This document shows positions 30,273-42,530 of a stretch of 64,000 nucleotides of DNA, piece after piece. The notes under the pieces are model-generated. The model had not been told where the DNA came from, searched no databases, and was given only the letters and a program-made list of their open reading frames with translations. Within the stretch, counting starts at the first letter, position 1; every line of letters starts with the position of its first letter. The position numbers and the translations under genes were made by a program. The DNA is from Denticeps clupeoides (Eukaryota > Chordata > Actinopteri > Clupeiformes > Denticipitidae): positions 1 to 64,000 of the forward strand of contig NW_021629803.1 of assembly GCF_900700375.1 (NCBI RefSeq), given 5' to 3'.

Positions 30273-30740
30273 AATATGAGACCCTGCTAGGTGTCGGGGA
30301 AGAATGTGTGATGAACCCGGGGAGGGATGTGCGTGGGGAAAGGGATGTCATTGGGAGAAATGGGGCATAAGCCATCAGCAATAGCAGTAGTTGTAAACAA
30401 GTGATAAGGAAACATGTTTTAAAGTTAGTCTAAGTGTATATGACATCTGTAATGCATCACATGGGATAGAGCGATAGAGTATGTCCTGAAAGATGCTATG
30501 ATACTTCCTACATACAAAATGGGGGTTCTACCATATTTCAGTCAGTATATGAATAGAGTATCCGTTTGTATTTTTAAAATAAGTCTATGTAAGTATTGTG
30601 TTTAAACGTGTTAAACACTGAAACAGTAGTTGAGTAAAACCATACACTTAAAAATAAGGTTTCTGTTTTAAAAGAACGTTCTAAGGTGTGTGTGAGATTT
30701 GTATGTCACACGTTGATTCAGTGTTTGCGAGAAAGAGGTA
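29150..30740 (-). repeat. Two tandem units of about 780 bp in the right flank of the inner Polinton
   Basis: The same order (CACGTGATTCGGTGTTTGCG start, a GTGTTAAAAAG stretch, a long GT tract, AACAGTAGGGGTATG, a second GT tract, GTCAATATGAGAC...) occurs from about 29156 and again from about 29937, with a third start near 30709. They are non-coding and resemble the subterminal sequence of the outer elements. Confidence 0.8.
29260..29315 (+). repeat. GT microsatellite
   Basis: About 27 GT units. Related tracts lie at about 29457-29492, 30035-30078 and 30217-30272. Confidence 0.95.
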
Positions 30741-30892
30741 ATGGTATGCTGGCTTATAACACCCCACAACAGCCATAGTTTGTAAACGAGTGGTAAGACA
30801 TCTGTTTTTAAAACCTGTCTAAGTGTTTATGTAAGAATGGTCATCGCGGGAACATACTTGTCTTACATAACAGATGTCCGAAGGGGGAAGGA

Positions 30893-31092
30893 TGGAAGGA
30901 GGTCATAAATTACGCGCTGGGTCCGATGGAGAAGGCAGAAAGGGAGAAGGCCATAAATTACGCGCACAGTGTCCACTGTCCAGTGGAGAAGGGGAGAATG
31001 TAGAAGGGTAGATGGTCATAAATCACGCGCTTTTTCCTCATACAGATATGCCATCAATCATTTTTGACATAAAGTATATAATTATTACTACT
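30893..31092 (-). repeat. Right terminal inverted repeat of the inner Polinton
   Basis: Reverse complement of 15793-15994 with only a handful of differences. It carries the same three boxes. Confidence 0.9.
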
Positions 31093-31098
31093 CATATC

Positions 31099-33875
31099 AT
31101 CTGAAAACCATAGATGAGACACCTTTGGAGAAAGGTTTGTTCATAAATCAGCATTATGATTAGTTTTATTTTAGCAAGGAAAAGAAAAAGTCTGTTTGTG
31201 TGTGTGTGTGAACAGGTTATGTCCTGTGTCAATGGTGTGATGCTTCCTACATACCATTATCTGATGTATCTTTTGGAAAATGACTGATGGGATAACATAT
31301 TCAGTAAGTATATGAACAGTGTTTGCGTTGTATTAAAATTAGTATTGTGTTTAGTATGTGTTTAACACTGAAACAATAGGTTGAGTAAAACCTTGAGTGA
31401 AAAACATGGTTTCTGTTTTAAAAGATAGTCTAAGGGTGTGTGAACTGTGGGTCTGTGTCATTGATGTGAGGGGTCGTAAACCATCAACAATGGTCATTTT
31501 TGCAAACATCAGTTTCCAGCGAGCACTAAATAGTAGTTGGTTATCTGCTGGGTGGTGAAGACCTTGTTACTGCAAATGAGGAGCGGTCACAAGCTGGGAT
31601 AGTTTCAGAGGAAATTAACATTGTTAATAAATGTAGGATTATATTTCTGAAAAGAATCTTGAAAAAAAAATACAACATTTTCATGTTCATAAATATATCA
31701 GTTTGATAAAAGTCCTACTGCACCTTAAAACCTTTTCGTAGAAAAACAGAAGGTGTTAAAAACATTATGTAATTCATTGTTTGTTTATTCATTATCAATC
31801 AGTGTATGGTTCAACTAAAGAAAAATTATAGTTTATTAACGTTTTGTGTGTCATATCGTCTGAAAACCATAGATGAAATACCTCAGGCTTGTTCATAAAT
31901 CAGCATTATGATTAGTTTTATTTTAGCAAGGAAAAGAAAAAGTCTGTTTGTGTATGTGTGTGTGTGTGTGTACAGGTTATGTCCTGTGTCAATGGTGTGA
32001 TGCTTCCTACATACCATTATGTGATGTATCTTTTGGAAAATGACTGATGGTTGAGTTAAAACCTTGAGTGAAAAACAAGGTTTCTGTTTTAAAAGATAGT
32101 CTAAGGGTGTGTGAACTGTGGGTCTGTGTCATTGATGTGAGGGGTCGTAAACAATCAACAATGGTCATTTTTGCAAACATCAGTTTCAAGCGAGCACTAA
32201 ATAGTAGTTGGTTATCTGCTGGGTGGTGAAGACCTTGTTACTGCAAATGAGGAGCGGTCACAAGCTGGGATAGTTTCAGAGGAAATTAACATTGTTAATA
32301 AATGTAGGATTATATTTCTGAAAAGAATCTTGAAAAAAAAATACAACATTTTCATGTTCATAAATATATCAGTTTGATAAAAGTCCTACTGCACCTTAAA
32401 ACCTTTTCGTAGAAAAACAGAAGGTGTTAAAAACATTATGTAATTCATTGTTTGTTTATTCATTATCAATCAGTGTATGGTTCAACTAAAGAAAAATTAT
32501 AGTTTATTAACGTTTTGTGTGTCATATCATCTGAAAACCATAGATGAAATACCTCAGGCTTGTTCATAAATCAGCATTATGATTAGTTTTATTTTAGCAA
32601 GGAAAAGAAAAAGTCTGTTTGTGTATGTGTGTGTGTGTGTGTACAGGTTATGTCCTGTGTCAATGGTGTGATGCTTCCTACATACCATTATGTGATGTAT
32701 CTTTTGGAAAATGACTGATGGTTGAGTTAAAACCTTGAGTGAAAAACAAGGTTTCTGTTTTAAAAGATAGTCTAAGGGTGTGTGAACTGTGGGTCTGTGT
32801 CATTGATGTGAGGGGTCGTAAACAATCAACAATGGTCATTTTTGCAAACATCAGTTTCAAGCGAGCACTAAATAGTAGTTGGTTATCTGCTGGGTGGTGA
32901 AGACCTTGTTACTGCAAATGAGGAGCGGTCACAAGCTGGGATAGTTTCAGAGGAAATTAACATTGTTAATAAATGTAGGATTTTATTTCTGAAAAGAATC
33001 TTGAAAAAAAAATACAACATTTTCATGTTCATAAATATATCAGTTTGATAAAAGTCCTACTGCACCTTAAAACCTTTTCGTAGAAAAACAGAAGGTGTTA
33101 AAAACATTATGTAATTCATTGTTTGTTTATTCATTATCAATCAGTGTATGGTTCAACTAAAGAAAAATTATAGTTTATTAACGTTTTGTGTGTCATATCA
33201 TCTGAAAACCATAGATGAAATACCTCAGGCATGTTCATAAATCAGCATTATGATTAGTTTTATTTTAGCAAGGAAAAGAAAAAGTCTGTTTGTGTATGTG
33301 TGTGTGTGTGTACAGGTTATGTCCTGTGTCAATGGTGTGATGCTTCCTACATACCATTATGTGATGTATCTTTTGGAAAATGACTGATGGTTGAGTTAAA
33401 ACCTTGAGTGAAAAACAAGGTTTCTGTTTTAAAAGATAGTCTAAGGGTGTGTGAACTGTGGGTCTGTGTCATTGATGTGAGGGGTCGTAAACCACCAACA
33501 ATGGTCATTTTTGCAAACATCAGTTTCAAGCGAGCACTAAATAGTAGTTGGTTATCTGCTGGGTGGTGAAGATCTTGTTACTGCCAATGAGGAGCGGTCA
33601 CAAGCTGGGATAGTTTCAGAGGAAATTAACATTGTTAATAATGTAGGATTTTATTTTCTGAAAAGAATCTTGAAAAAAAAAAATGTTCATGATCATAAAT
33701 ATATCAGTTTGATAAACAAAAGCCTGTGTATGGTTCAACTAAATAAAAATTAGAGTTTATTAACGTTTTGTGTGTCATATCATCTGAAAACCATAAATGA
33801 AATACCTCTGGCTTGTTCATAAACAGCGTGACGATTAGTTTTTATTTTAGCAAGGAAAAGAAAAAGTCTGTTTTC

Positions 33876-33915
<40 letters not shown>

Positions 33916-34489
33916 GTGTGTCAATCATACAAATAGTAAATCTATGAACAGTGAAGCCCTTCAGCATCAGAAGGTTTAAAAAAATACAAATATACTGTAG
34001 AAAAAAATAACTGAAACTTTAAATTCTTGATATTATAGCCCTAAAAGTCGCAACCCCCCCTCTCTAAAAATCAGACCCCTTGATACGATTTTAGAAAATA
34101 TGAAATTGTTAACATAAGAAATTTATTTAGAAATTTTGAGAAAGTTACTTGATAATAAAATTAAAAATCGTGTCTAAAATATATATATGTCTGATGTGAA
34201 CTACAACAACTACAAAAAGTGGTTAGAAGTGTGTAGGTATATTTTTCAATATTATCATTACATAATCCAAAGTGGAAAAAAAAAAAAAAAAAACATGATT
34301 AAAAAGAATAGTGGTTTTAAAGTAGGATTTGAGAAGTTTTTTCATGTTCATAAATAAATCAGTTTGATAAACAGAAGTCTGTGTGTGGTTCAATTAAATA
34401 GAAATTATAGTTTGTTAACGTTTCTGTGAGAAAGGTTTGTTCATAAAACAGTGTTATTAGTTTTATTTTAGCAAGAAAAAGAAAAAGTC

Positions 34490-34526
<37 letters not shown>

Positions 34527-35241
34527 GTGTGCGTGTCAGTGATGTGATGCCTCCTACATACCATTGTGTGATGTATCTTTTGGAAAAAAACGACTGAAAA
34601 CAACTTGTAAACAAGTGATAAGGAAACATGTTTTAAAAGTTAGTCTAAGTGTATATGACATCTGTAAAGCGACACAAGGGAGAGAGCAATAGAGTGGGGC
34701 CAGAAGGTGCTGTGATGCTTCCTACATACAAAATGGGATTCTACCATATTCAGTCAGTATATGAATAGCGTATGCGTTTGTATTTTTAAAATAAGTTTGT
34801 GTAAGTATTGTGTTTAAACGTGTTAAACACTGAAACAGTAGTTGAGTAAAACCATACACTTAAAAATAAGGTTTCTGTTTTAAAAGTAGAGGTATACCGG
34901 TTTATGACCTCTCCCACAACAGCCAGTTTGTAAACAAGTGATAAGACATCTGTTTTTTTTAAAAGCCTGTCTAAGTGTTTATGTAAGAATGGACATCGCG
35001 GGAGCATGCTTTGTCTTGCATAACAGATGTCTGGAGGGGGAAGGAAGGAAGGAGGTCATAAATTACGCGCAGGGTGTCCGGTGGAGAAGGGGAGAAGGGA
35101 AGGAGGTCATAAATTACGCGCACGGTGTCCGGTGGAGAAGGCTTGAATGTAGAAGGGTAGATGGTCATAAATCACGCGCTTTTTCCTCATACAGATATGC
35201 CATCAATCATTTTTGACATAAAGTATATTATTATAACTACT
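31099..35241 (-). repeat. Right arm of the middle element, outer part
   Basis: Reverse complement of about 7918-11390. It holds roughly one more 670-bp unit than the left arm (units near 31.45, 32.0, 32.7 and 33.35 kb) and GT microsatellites. The rest of this arm lies at 14356-15786, displaced by the inner Polinton. Confidence 0.88.
31440..33660 (-). repeat. Tandem units of about 670 bp, right arm
   Basis: Reverse-complement counterparts of the 9.5-11.1 kb units. Full units start about 671 and 669 bp apart. The copy number is one higher than in the left arm. Confidence 0.8.
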
Positions 35242-35247
35242 CATGTA

Positions 35248-38186
35248 CCGTTTAAATGAGTGATAATCCGAATACAGTTACTTTGCTAAAATAAATGTAT
35301 ACACGGCTGTCTGATCAGCGCTGCCACCAGGACGACCATCTGCCCGTTCCAGAGCAAGCACAAGTGTGCGTAATAGTGCGCGTAACAGTGCTAAACGTTA
35401 CCACAAAACATTCCATTTTCTCCAAGTACAGTATGAGTGCGAGGAATAATTAATTCATGCATTTTTATAATAATTTTTTTATAATTATCTCGGTATTGTT
35501 CACTGATAAGACCTGATAAGACCTCATTATTTAGTAAACTTAGTGTTTGTTTTTTTGTAAGCATTAGAAAAGCAGCACCTCATATGTTTATGCCAATTGT
35601 TAGCCAATTATTGGATTTTTTGGGGGGATTTAAGTTTTTCAACCAAACAGTTCAGCACTGACACCTTAGAGGGTTCTTGTAAATGGCCATGAAGTAATGT
35701 TGCTGGGTTGCATTAAAACATATATTGTCTTGTGTTTAAAAAGATATGTGGTGGTTGTCATATGTTGTCATTGTCACATCAAGTTTAAAATATCTGATTT
35801 GTATTGAAGGATCTTTAGTATTTTCAAGTTATTTGTGGAAGAGTAATATTGACAGTAAATGCCAAAAAGTATATTTAATTTTTTTTTTTATTCTACTTTA
35901 TTAACTAGAAAACTGAAGACTGGAGAATTATCAAAACAATTTAACATTCTGTTGGTAGGGTCAAAATGTGGTGTAATCATTATGTAAGCATGGATGCATC
36001 CAACCCTGGATCTAGTGGTTCAGGCTGGTGTTGGTCTCTCAGGGGGGGGGGCTGTCCATGTAACTACCGATTGTAAGTCACTCTGGATAAGGCTTTCTGA
36101 TAAATACCATAGATGTACACATAAATTAGTATTGCTGCTGACATGTCCATTCCCTTATTACCACAGTGTATGGCTACTTGATGGCTACTTAAATACAGCA
36201 TAATACACCAAGTCACAAAGCTCAAACTATCTCAGTCTAGTTACTTGAACATGACATTGAGTTCGCTGTACTCTACATTCACCAGGACTCAATCCAAACA
36301 GAACACCTTCGGATATTGGCTTCGGATATCATAGACAACCAGCAGACAAATCTGCCGCAGCTACATGATGCTATCATGTCTGTATGGCTCAATATATCTG
36401 AGGAATATTTCCACACCTTTTTGAGGCTATGCCATGAAGAATAAGGTGGTTCTAAAGGCATAAGGTGGTCCACCCGAGTACTAACGAGGTCTACCTAATA
36501 ATATGACCAGCGAGAATCAATCATACAGATAGAAAATCTGCGAACAATGAAGCACTTCAGCATCAGAAGGATAAAAAAATACAAATATACTGTAGAAAAA
36601 ATATACAAATAAATAAACTTTAAATTCTTTGATATTATAGCCCTAAAGTTGCATGCCCCCTCCCTAAAAATCGCACCCCTTGATACGATTTCAGAAAATA
36701 TGAAATTGTTAACATGAGAAATTTATTTGAAGTTACTTGATAATAATATTAAAAACCATGTCTAAAATATATATATGTCTGATGTGAACTATATTAAAAA
36801 GTGGTTAGAAAGTGAGTAGGTATATATTTTCAATATTATCATTACATAATCCATAGTGGAAAAACATGATTAAAAAGAATGTTGAAAAGTTTTTTCAATG
36901 TTCATAAATATATCAGTTTGATAAACAGAAGTCTGTGTGAGGTTCATTAAATAGAAATTTTAGTTTGTTAACGTTTTTGTGCGGCATATCTTCTGAAAAC
37001 CAAAGATGAGACACCTTTGGAGAACGGTTTGTTCATAAAACATTGTTACGATTAGTTTTTGTGTGGCATATCATCTGAAAACCATAGATGAGACACCTTT
37101 GGAGAAAGGTTTGTTCATAAATCAGCATTATGATTAGTTTTATTTTGGCATGGAAAAGTCTGTTTGTGTGTGTGTGTGTGCAAACAGGTTATGTCCTGTG
37201 TCAATGGTGTGATGCTTCCTACATACCATTATGTGATGTATCTTTTGGAAAATGACTGATGGGATACCATATTCAGTAAGTATATTAACAGTGTTTGCAT
37301 TGTATTAAAATTAGTATTGTGTTTAGTATGTGTTTAACACTGAAACAATAGGTTGAGTAAATCCTTGAGTGAAAAACAAGGTTTCTGTTTTAAAAGATAG
37401 TCTAAGGGTGTGTGAACTGTGGGTCTGTGTCATTGATATGAGGGGTTCGTAAACCACCAACAATGGTCATTTTTGCAAACATCAGTTTCAAGCGAGCACT
37501 AAATAGTAGTTGGTTATCTGCTGGGTGGTGAAGATCTTGTTACTGCCAATGAGGAGCGGTCACAAGCTGGGATGGTTTCAGAAGAAATTAACATTGTTAA
37601 TAAATGTAGGATTTTTTTTTTTCTGAAAAGAATCTTGAAAAAAATATTTCATGTTCATAAATATATCAGTTTGATAAACAAAAGTCTGTGTATGGTTCAA
37701 CTAAATAAAAATTAGAGTTTATTAACGTTTTGTGTGTCATATCATCTGAAAACCATAAATGAAATACCTCTGGCTTGTTCATAAAACAGCGTGACGATTA
37801 GTTTATTATTATTTTAATAAATTATTTTAGCAAGGAAAAGAAAAAGTATGTTGTGTGGGTGTGTGTGTGTGTGTGTGTGTGTGTGTCAATCATACAAATA
37901 GTAAATATACGAACAGTGAAGCCCTTCAGCATAAGAAGGTTAAAAAAATAACTGAAACTTTAAATTCTTGATATTATAGCCCTAAAAGTCACAACCCCCC
38001 TCTCTAAAAATCACACCTCTTGATACGATTTTAGAAAATATGAAATTGTTAACATGAGAAATTTATTTGAAGTTACTTGATAATAATAATAAAAAATCAT
38101 GTCTAAAATATATATATGTCTGATGTGAACTACAACAACTACAAAAAGTGGTTAGAAGTGTGTAGGTATATTTTTCAATATTAAAT
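35248..38186. mobile_element. Oldest Polinton-type layer, right remnant part 1
   Basis: Continues 7917 across the middle element. It matches, in direct orientation, 14356-15786 then 31099-34260, and in reverse 13226 down to about 8908. It carries the empty target of the inner Polinton at about 37061-37078. It is non-coding and more diverged than the arms of the middle element, hence older. Confidence 0.8.
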
Positions 38187-38737
38187 GTTAGGTTTATCTG
38201 TCAGTCTAACATTTACTAAACAAACAGAAGAAAGACACAAAGCATTTGAGTCCATTTTACTTGCAAGGAGAGCGAATGGAAGTCACGCCTTACAACAGGC
38301 CTCCAAAAGCTCAGGCGTCCTTCATCGCATCTCCTTCTTTTATTTGGTAGGTTCATTAGGGTTCACATAAAATCACACCATATTAGTTAATAATTGTGTA
38401 TTACACGTAGTCTTATGAATTGATCTTGGGTCGAGTCATGGTGACATGGTGACATGTTCATCTTCGTCTGTAGATTCTTCAGGTGATTGGACTCTGGTTC
38501 ATCATAGTCTGCTTGTTGTTGGTCCTCAGGTCGCGGTCATGCTGTCCTGCAAGCTTAAAACCTTTGCTCTGAGATTTGTTAATGATTAAGAGTTGTCAGT
38601 AATATTCCAAGGATTAATACATATTCATGCTTAAAGGATATGAATAAAAGAAGTAACTAGAAGCCAAAATTCCAGGGGAAATTTTGATGGGCCTGTCCGG
38701 GCGTTTTTCGTAGGAGCGCGGGCATGCAAACATCAAA

Positions 38738-39250
38738 AATGCTAACAGGGCTTGGCCAAGGTGCTTCACATGAAATTTGGTGTTGTTTGGAGCATGTTTA
38801 AAAATTAGCATGTTAACATGCTAATGCTATCATGCTAACATCAAAAACGCTAACAGGGTGTGGCCAAGATGCGTCACTGTAAATTTGGTCACGTTTGGAG
38901 CATGTTTAAAAATTAGCATGTTAGCATGCTAATGCTAGCATGCTAACATCAAAAACGCTAACAGGGCGTGTCCAAGATGCGTGACGTTAAATTTGGTGAT
39001 GTTTGGAGCATGTTTAACAATTAGCATGTTAGCATGCTAACGCTAACATCAAAAATGGTAACAGGGCGTGGCCAAGATGCGTCACTGTAAATTTGGTGAC
39101 GTTTGGAGCATGTTTAAAAATTAGCATGTTAGCATGCTAATGCTAACATCAAAAACGCTAACGGGGTGTGGCCGAGATGCGTCATGTTAGATTTGGTGAC
39201 GTTTGGACAATGTCCCTAATAAAGCAGCCAAAGGACCAGGTGGTCTTAAT
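38738..39250 (+). repeat. Tandem repeat, unit about 100-110 bp, 5 copies
   Basis: Units begin GCTAACAGGGCGTGGCCAAG-like at about 38738, 38848, 38956, 39057 and 39156. Each carries the palindromic TAGCATGTTAGCATGCTAA and GGTGACGTTTGGAGCATG. Confidence 0.85.
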
Positions 39251-40214
39251 AATGTGGATGATTGTCATCCTAATGAAGCTGCTGGTTTAATCTGCCATTG
39301 AATTACAGTGCTGTCGCTGCTGCTGTATCAGTACCCCTTGTAGGACCCCCTTTGCTGGCAATGACACAGTAGCAGTACCACTTAAAAGGGGCCCCATTTT
39401 ACCAATGCTACCAATGCTAAAATTAGCATTCAATGCATTCTAATGCGAAAATGACCCTGTTTGAACGTTAATAGCTTGGCCACGCCCAGTCCGATCGCTT
39501 ATAAAAGTAATAGCACACCTCACACAATATAGTACTAATTTTTGATATATAGCACGCCGGTGTGCGTGGTTCGGTACGACCCGCATTAAGTGCCGAAAAA
39601 GTCTGAAATTATAATAATAATAAAAAAAAAAAAACACTTTTTGACACTTTTTTGTTTTTTCAAATTTGTCAATGATCCGTAAATCAGACATAGATAAACC
39701 ATACGTCAAAACATCAGTCTTGATGAGATCTACGAGACACCATTAAAAACTTTTTTCTATGTCAAACCATCTGGACACAAAGTCCAAAAAAGTCCAATTT
39801 TGGACTAGGATAAGATACGCGTTCCGAAAACGCTTTTTGGCGAATTGCGCGCGGACCGTAAATCCGGCCGAGCCGAGCCATACGTCAAACCGTGCGGAGG
39901 GAAAAGCCGCACGACTTGATATGAGACTTGTGTGTGTGCTGTGAAGCGTTTGTTCGCAAATCTTAAGAAACCAAATTTTTTCACACTTTTAATGTTTTGA
40001 TCACAATTTGTGGCCCTCCTGTAGTCCCCAAACAAGCAATCAATACGTCATTTTGTTTTTACGTCATTCTCCGTTTTTTTTGTGCGTCTGACGGCCTTAG
40101 CGTGGCAGCCACAAATGCGAGACATGGCATTTTTGCCCTTCTTCCCTATGTCCCATGTTTTCCTGACCACTGTTGCTGGTAGCAACACATCCAATATGTC
40201 AGATTGTGTGTCTC

Positions 40215-40235
40215 GGCGAGGCCTTCGGCCTCGCC
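40215..40235. other. Perfect hairpin with CTTCGG loop
   Basis: GGCGAGGC / GCCTCGCC arms around CTTCG, which in RNA would form a very stable C(UUCG)G tetraloop hairpin. Confidence 0.7.
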
Positions 40236-40384
40236 TCGACTCCCGTGTCTCTAGCTTTTACGGCTGGTCACTGGGAGCCAAAAATGTGTTCCCAGCACGA
40301 TAGTAAACGGTACTTTTTACACTTTGAACCCGATTTGTGGGCGGGCCGTACGACCTACCAAAATAAACAATACGTCATATTGTG

Positions 40385-40417
40385 CGGAGTGGTCAGGCCT
40401 TCGGCCTGACCACTCCG
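40385..40417. other. Perfect long hairpin with CTTCGG loop
   Basis: Arms CGGAGTGGTCAGGC and GCCTGACCACTCCG (14 bp each) around CTTCG, about 170 bp after a similar hairpin. Confidence 0.75.
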
Positions 40418-40555
40418 TTGTTTCTGTACGTTTCACGGTTTTTGCGTGGCAGCCTTGAACGTAAGACGTGTCCTTTTTTGCTGGTCCAGCACAATAGTAA
40501 GTGGTCTGTCATGCTGACAGGCCCAAATTACATGATAACATATATACATTTTTCC

Positions 40556-40800
40556 AACAATTATCATTACATAATCCAAAGTGGAAAAAAAAACATGATT
40601 AAAAAGAATTGTGGTTTTCAACGTTTTAAAGTAGGATTTGAGAGTTTTTTTTTCATGTTCATAAATATATCAGTTTGATAAACAGAAGTCTGTGTGTGGT
40701 TCAATTAAATAGAAATTATAGTTTGTTAACGTTTCTGTGAGAAAGGTTTGTTCATAAAACAGTGTTATGATTCGTTTTATTTTAGCAAGAAAAAGAAAAA

Positions 40801-40838
<38 letters not shown>

Positions 40839-41022
40839 GTGTGTGTGTGCGTGTCAGTGATGTGATGCCTCCTACATACCATTGTGTGATGTATCTTTTG
40901 GAAAAACGACTGAATGTGTTATATATTTAAAATAAGTATTGTGTTTAAACTTGTTTTTCTTTAACTAGAAATCCTTTTAAACCATATATCATTAAAATAT
41001 GGTTTTAAAAATAGTCTAAGTG

Positions 41023-41062
<40 letters not shown>

Positions 41063-41794
41063 AATATGAGACTCTGCAAGGTGTCGGGAAAGAATGTGAG
41101 ATGAAACCGGGAAGGGAAGTGCGGTGGGGAAAGGGATGGCTTTGGGAGAAATGGGGTCATAAGCCATTAGCAATGGCCATAGTTGTAAACAAGTGATAAG
41201 ACATCTGTTTTAAAAGTTAGTCTAAGTGTATATGACATCTGTAATGTGACACAAGGGAGAGAGCGATAGAGTGGGGCGAGAAGGTGCTGTGATGCTTCCT
41301 ACATACAAAATGGGATTCTACCATATTCAGTCAGTATATGAATAGCGTATGCGTTTGTATTTTTAAAATAAGTTTGTGTAAGTATTGTGATTAAACGTAA
41401 AACCATACACTTAAAAATAAGGTTTCTGTTTTAAAAGTAGAGCTATACCGGTTTATGACCTCTCCCACAACAGCCATAGTTTGTAAACAAGTGATATGAC
41501 ATCTGTTTTTTTAAAAGCTTGTATAAGTGATTATATGACATCTAAGACTGTGAGAGGATGCGCTGGGTGTCCAAGGGTGAGAGAGGGGAGAGGGAAGGAG
41601 GTCATAAATTACGCGCTGGGTGTCCGGTGGAGAAGGGGAGAAGGTAGAAGGGTAGGAGGTCATAAATTACGCGCTGGGTGTCCGGTGGAGAAGGGGAGAA
41701 GGTAGAAGGGTAGGTGGTCATAAATCATGCGCTTTTTCCTTATCCTGATATGTCATCAATCATTTTTGACATAAAGTATATTTTAATCGCTACT
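40556..41794. mobile_element. Oldest Polinton-type layer, right remnant part 2 with terminus
   Basis: Resumes after the 38187-40555 insertion and runs to a diverged Polinton-type end (complement of AGTAGCGATTAAAATATACT) at about 41794. It holds three boxes like GGTCATAAATTACGCGC at about 41610, 41660 and 41717. A GT tract lies at 40804-40850 and another near 41025-41060. Confidence 0.75.
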
Positions 41795-42530
41795 TATACA
41801 GATACATATTTATGTTATTTTTTTGTGATGCTATTACCTTCTGCTTCTGTCACTTTCTGCCGTGACAAGTGCAATTTCCCACTTGTGGGACTAATAAAGG
41901 TTTATCTTATCTTATCTTGCACTGGGACTGCTGTACAGGACCTCAATTTCGTCGTGCTGTAGTACTAAGTATGATTGTGCAATGACAATAACGTCTTTAA
42001 ACTTAAATTTTCTCTGGCATTAGATTGAACAATGAAAGTCTCAGAAACGTCAATTTGCACATGTCAATAAATGTTTTTGTTCGGACTCAATCGATTAAAA
42101 GTGATTAGTCACTAATAGGGCTTGCCATGATGCATATTTAAAACTATTTTCAATTTGTTACTTTTAAAAGCTATTTAAAATACAGAGACTTTTCCCGTCC
42201 ACGTCGAATGGTGTAATATCATGCAAGTTAAAGGGAATAAATTGGATAATGAATCCAATGAGTGGATGCAAATTTTTCGACCAATGGTCTCCATGGCAAC
42301 AGGTCAGTAACGGTCAGTCCGATTAATCAACGTGCTCCACTTCCACAACTCTGGTCGACCCGAAGCGGTTTACCTGCGCCAACAAAGCGAGACTGCGAGC
42401 GGGTCTGCAGATCCTCCCAGACGTTGAGGTAAAGCAGACTGTGATTTGTTCTGGAACTGTCTCTGGAACGTACTCAGCTCTTAGTGATGGCACACAGCTT
42501 CACGGTTAGAACTCTGTCAGGTTCTACAAG
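41795..42530. repeat. LINE 3' tails and unassigned sequence
   Basis: 41860-41920 (GCAATTTCCCACTTGTGGGA then a TTATC tract) and 41930-41995 (CTGCTGTACAGGACC, GTGCAATGACAATAACG) look like the 3' ends of two fish LINE families. 42000-42530 holds nothing I can name. Confidence 0.5.

Larger units (their letters stand above)
15793..31092. mobile_element. Inner Polinton (adintovirus-like), apparently whole
   Basis: The ends read AGTAGTAATAATTATATACT and its complement, with a perfect 6-bp duplication CATATC at 15787-15792 and 31093-31098. An uninterrupted copy of the target (GTGTGG-CATATC-ATCTG) is at about 37061-37078. It is about 15.3 kb long and carries the full set expected of the family: integrase, penton-like protein, core-like basic protein, major capsid protein, adenain-like protease, packaging ATPase and protein-primed DNA polymerase B, plus genes I cannot name. 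The terminal repeats differ at only a few bases, so the insertion is young. I see no obvious break in the recognised genes. Confidence 0.93.
7918..35241. mobile_element. Middle non-coding Polinton-type element with giant inverted arms (contains the inner Polinton)
   Basis: The ends read AGTAGTTATAATAATA at 7918 and its complement ending at 35241. They are flanked by a perfect 6-bp duplication CATGTA (7912-7917 and 35242-35247), as expected for Polinton integration. Without the inner 15.3 kb insertion it is about 12 kb. Two arms of about 4.9 kb (7918-12817 against 35241-31099 plus 15786-14356) face each other across a loop of about 1.54 kb. I see no structural or replication gene in the arms or loop, so it is probably a non-autonomous relative moved by a Polinton integrase. 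The arms stay very alike, which suggests a fairly recent insertion or ongoing conversion. Confidence 0.85.
38187..40555. mobile_element. Unclassified 2.4 kb insertion in the oldest layer
   Basis: The flanks (...TTCAATATTA and ATTATCATTACATAATCC) rejoin to the sequence seen uninterrupted at 34241-34280, with ATTA shared by both sides. Inside are a tandem repeat of about 105 bp (38.74-39.25 kb), AT-rich and GC-rich stretches, and two hairpins (40215-40235, 40385-40417). I see no convincing gene. The class is unknown; the insert may be composite. Confidence 0.6.

Noticed and set aside
38738-39250. A satellite-encoded small gene
   Set aside because: The units of about 105 bp carry no common open frame. 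Only palindromic TAGCATGCTA motifs are conserved.
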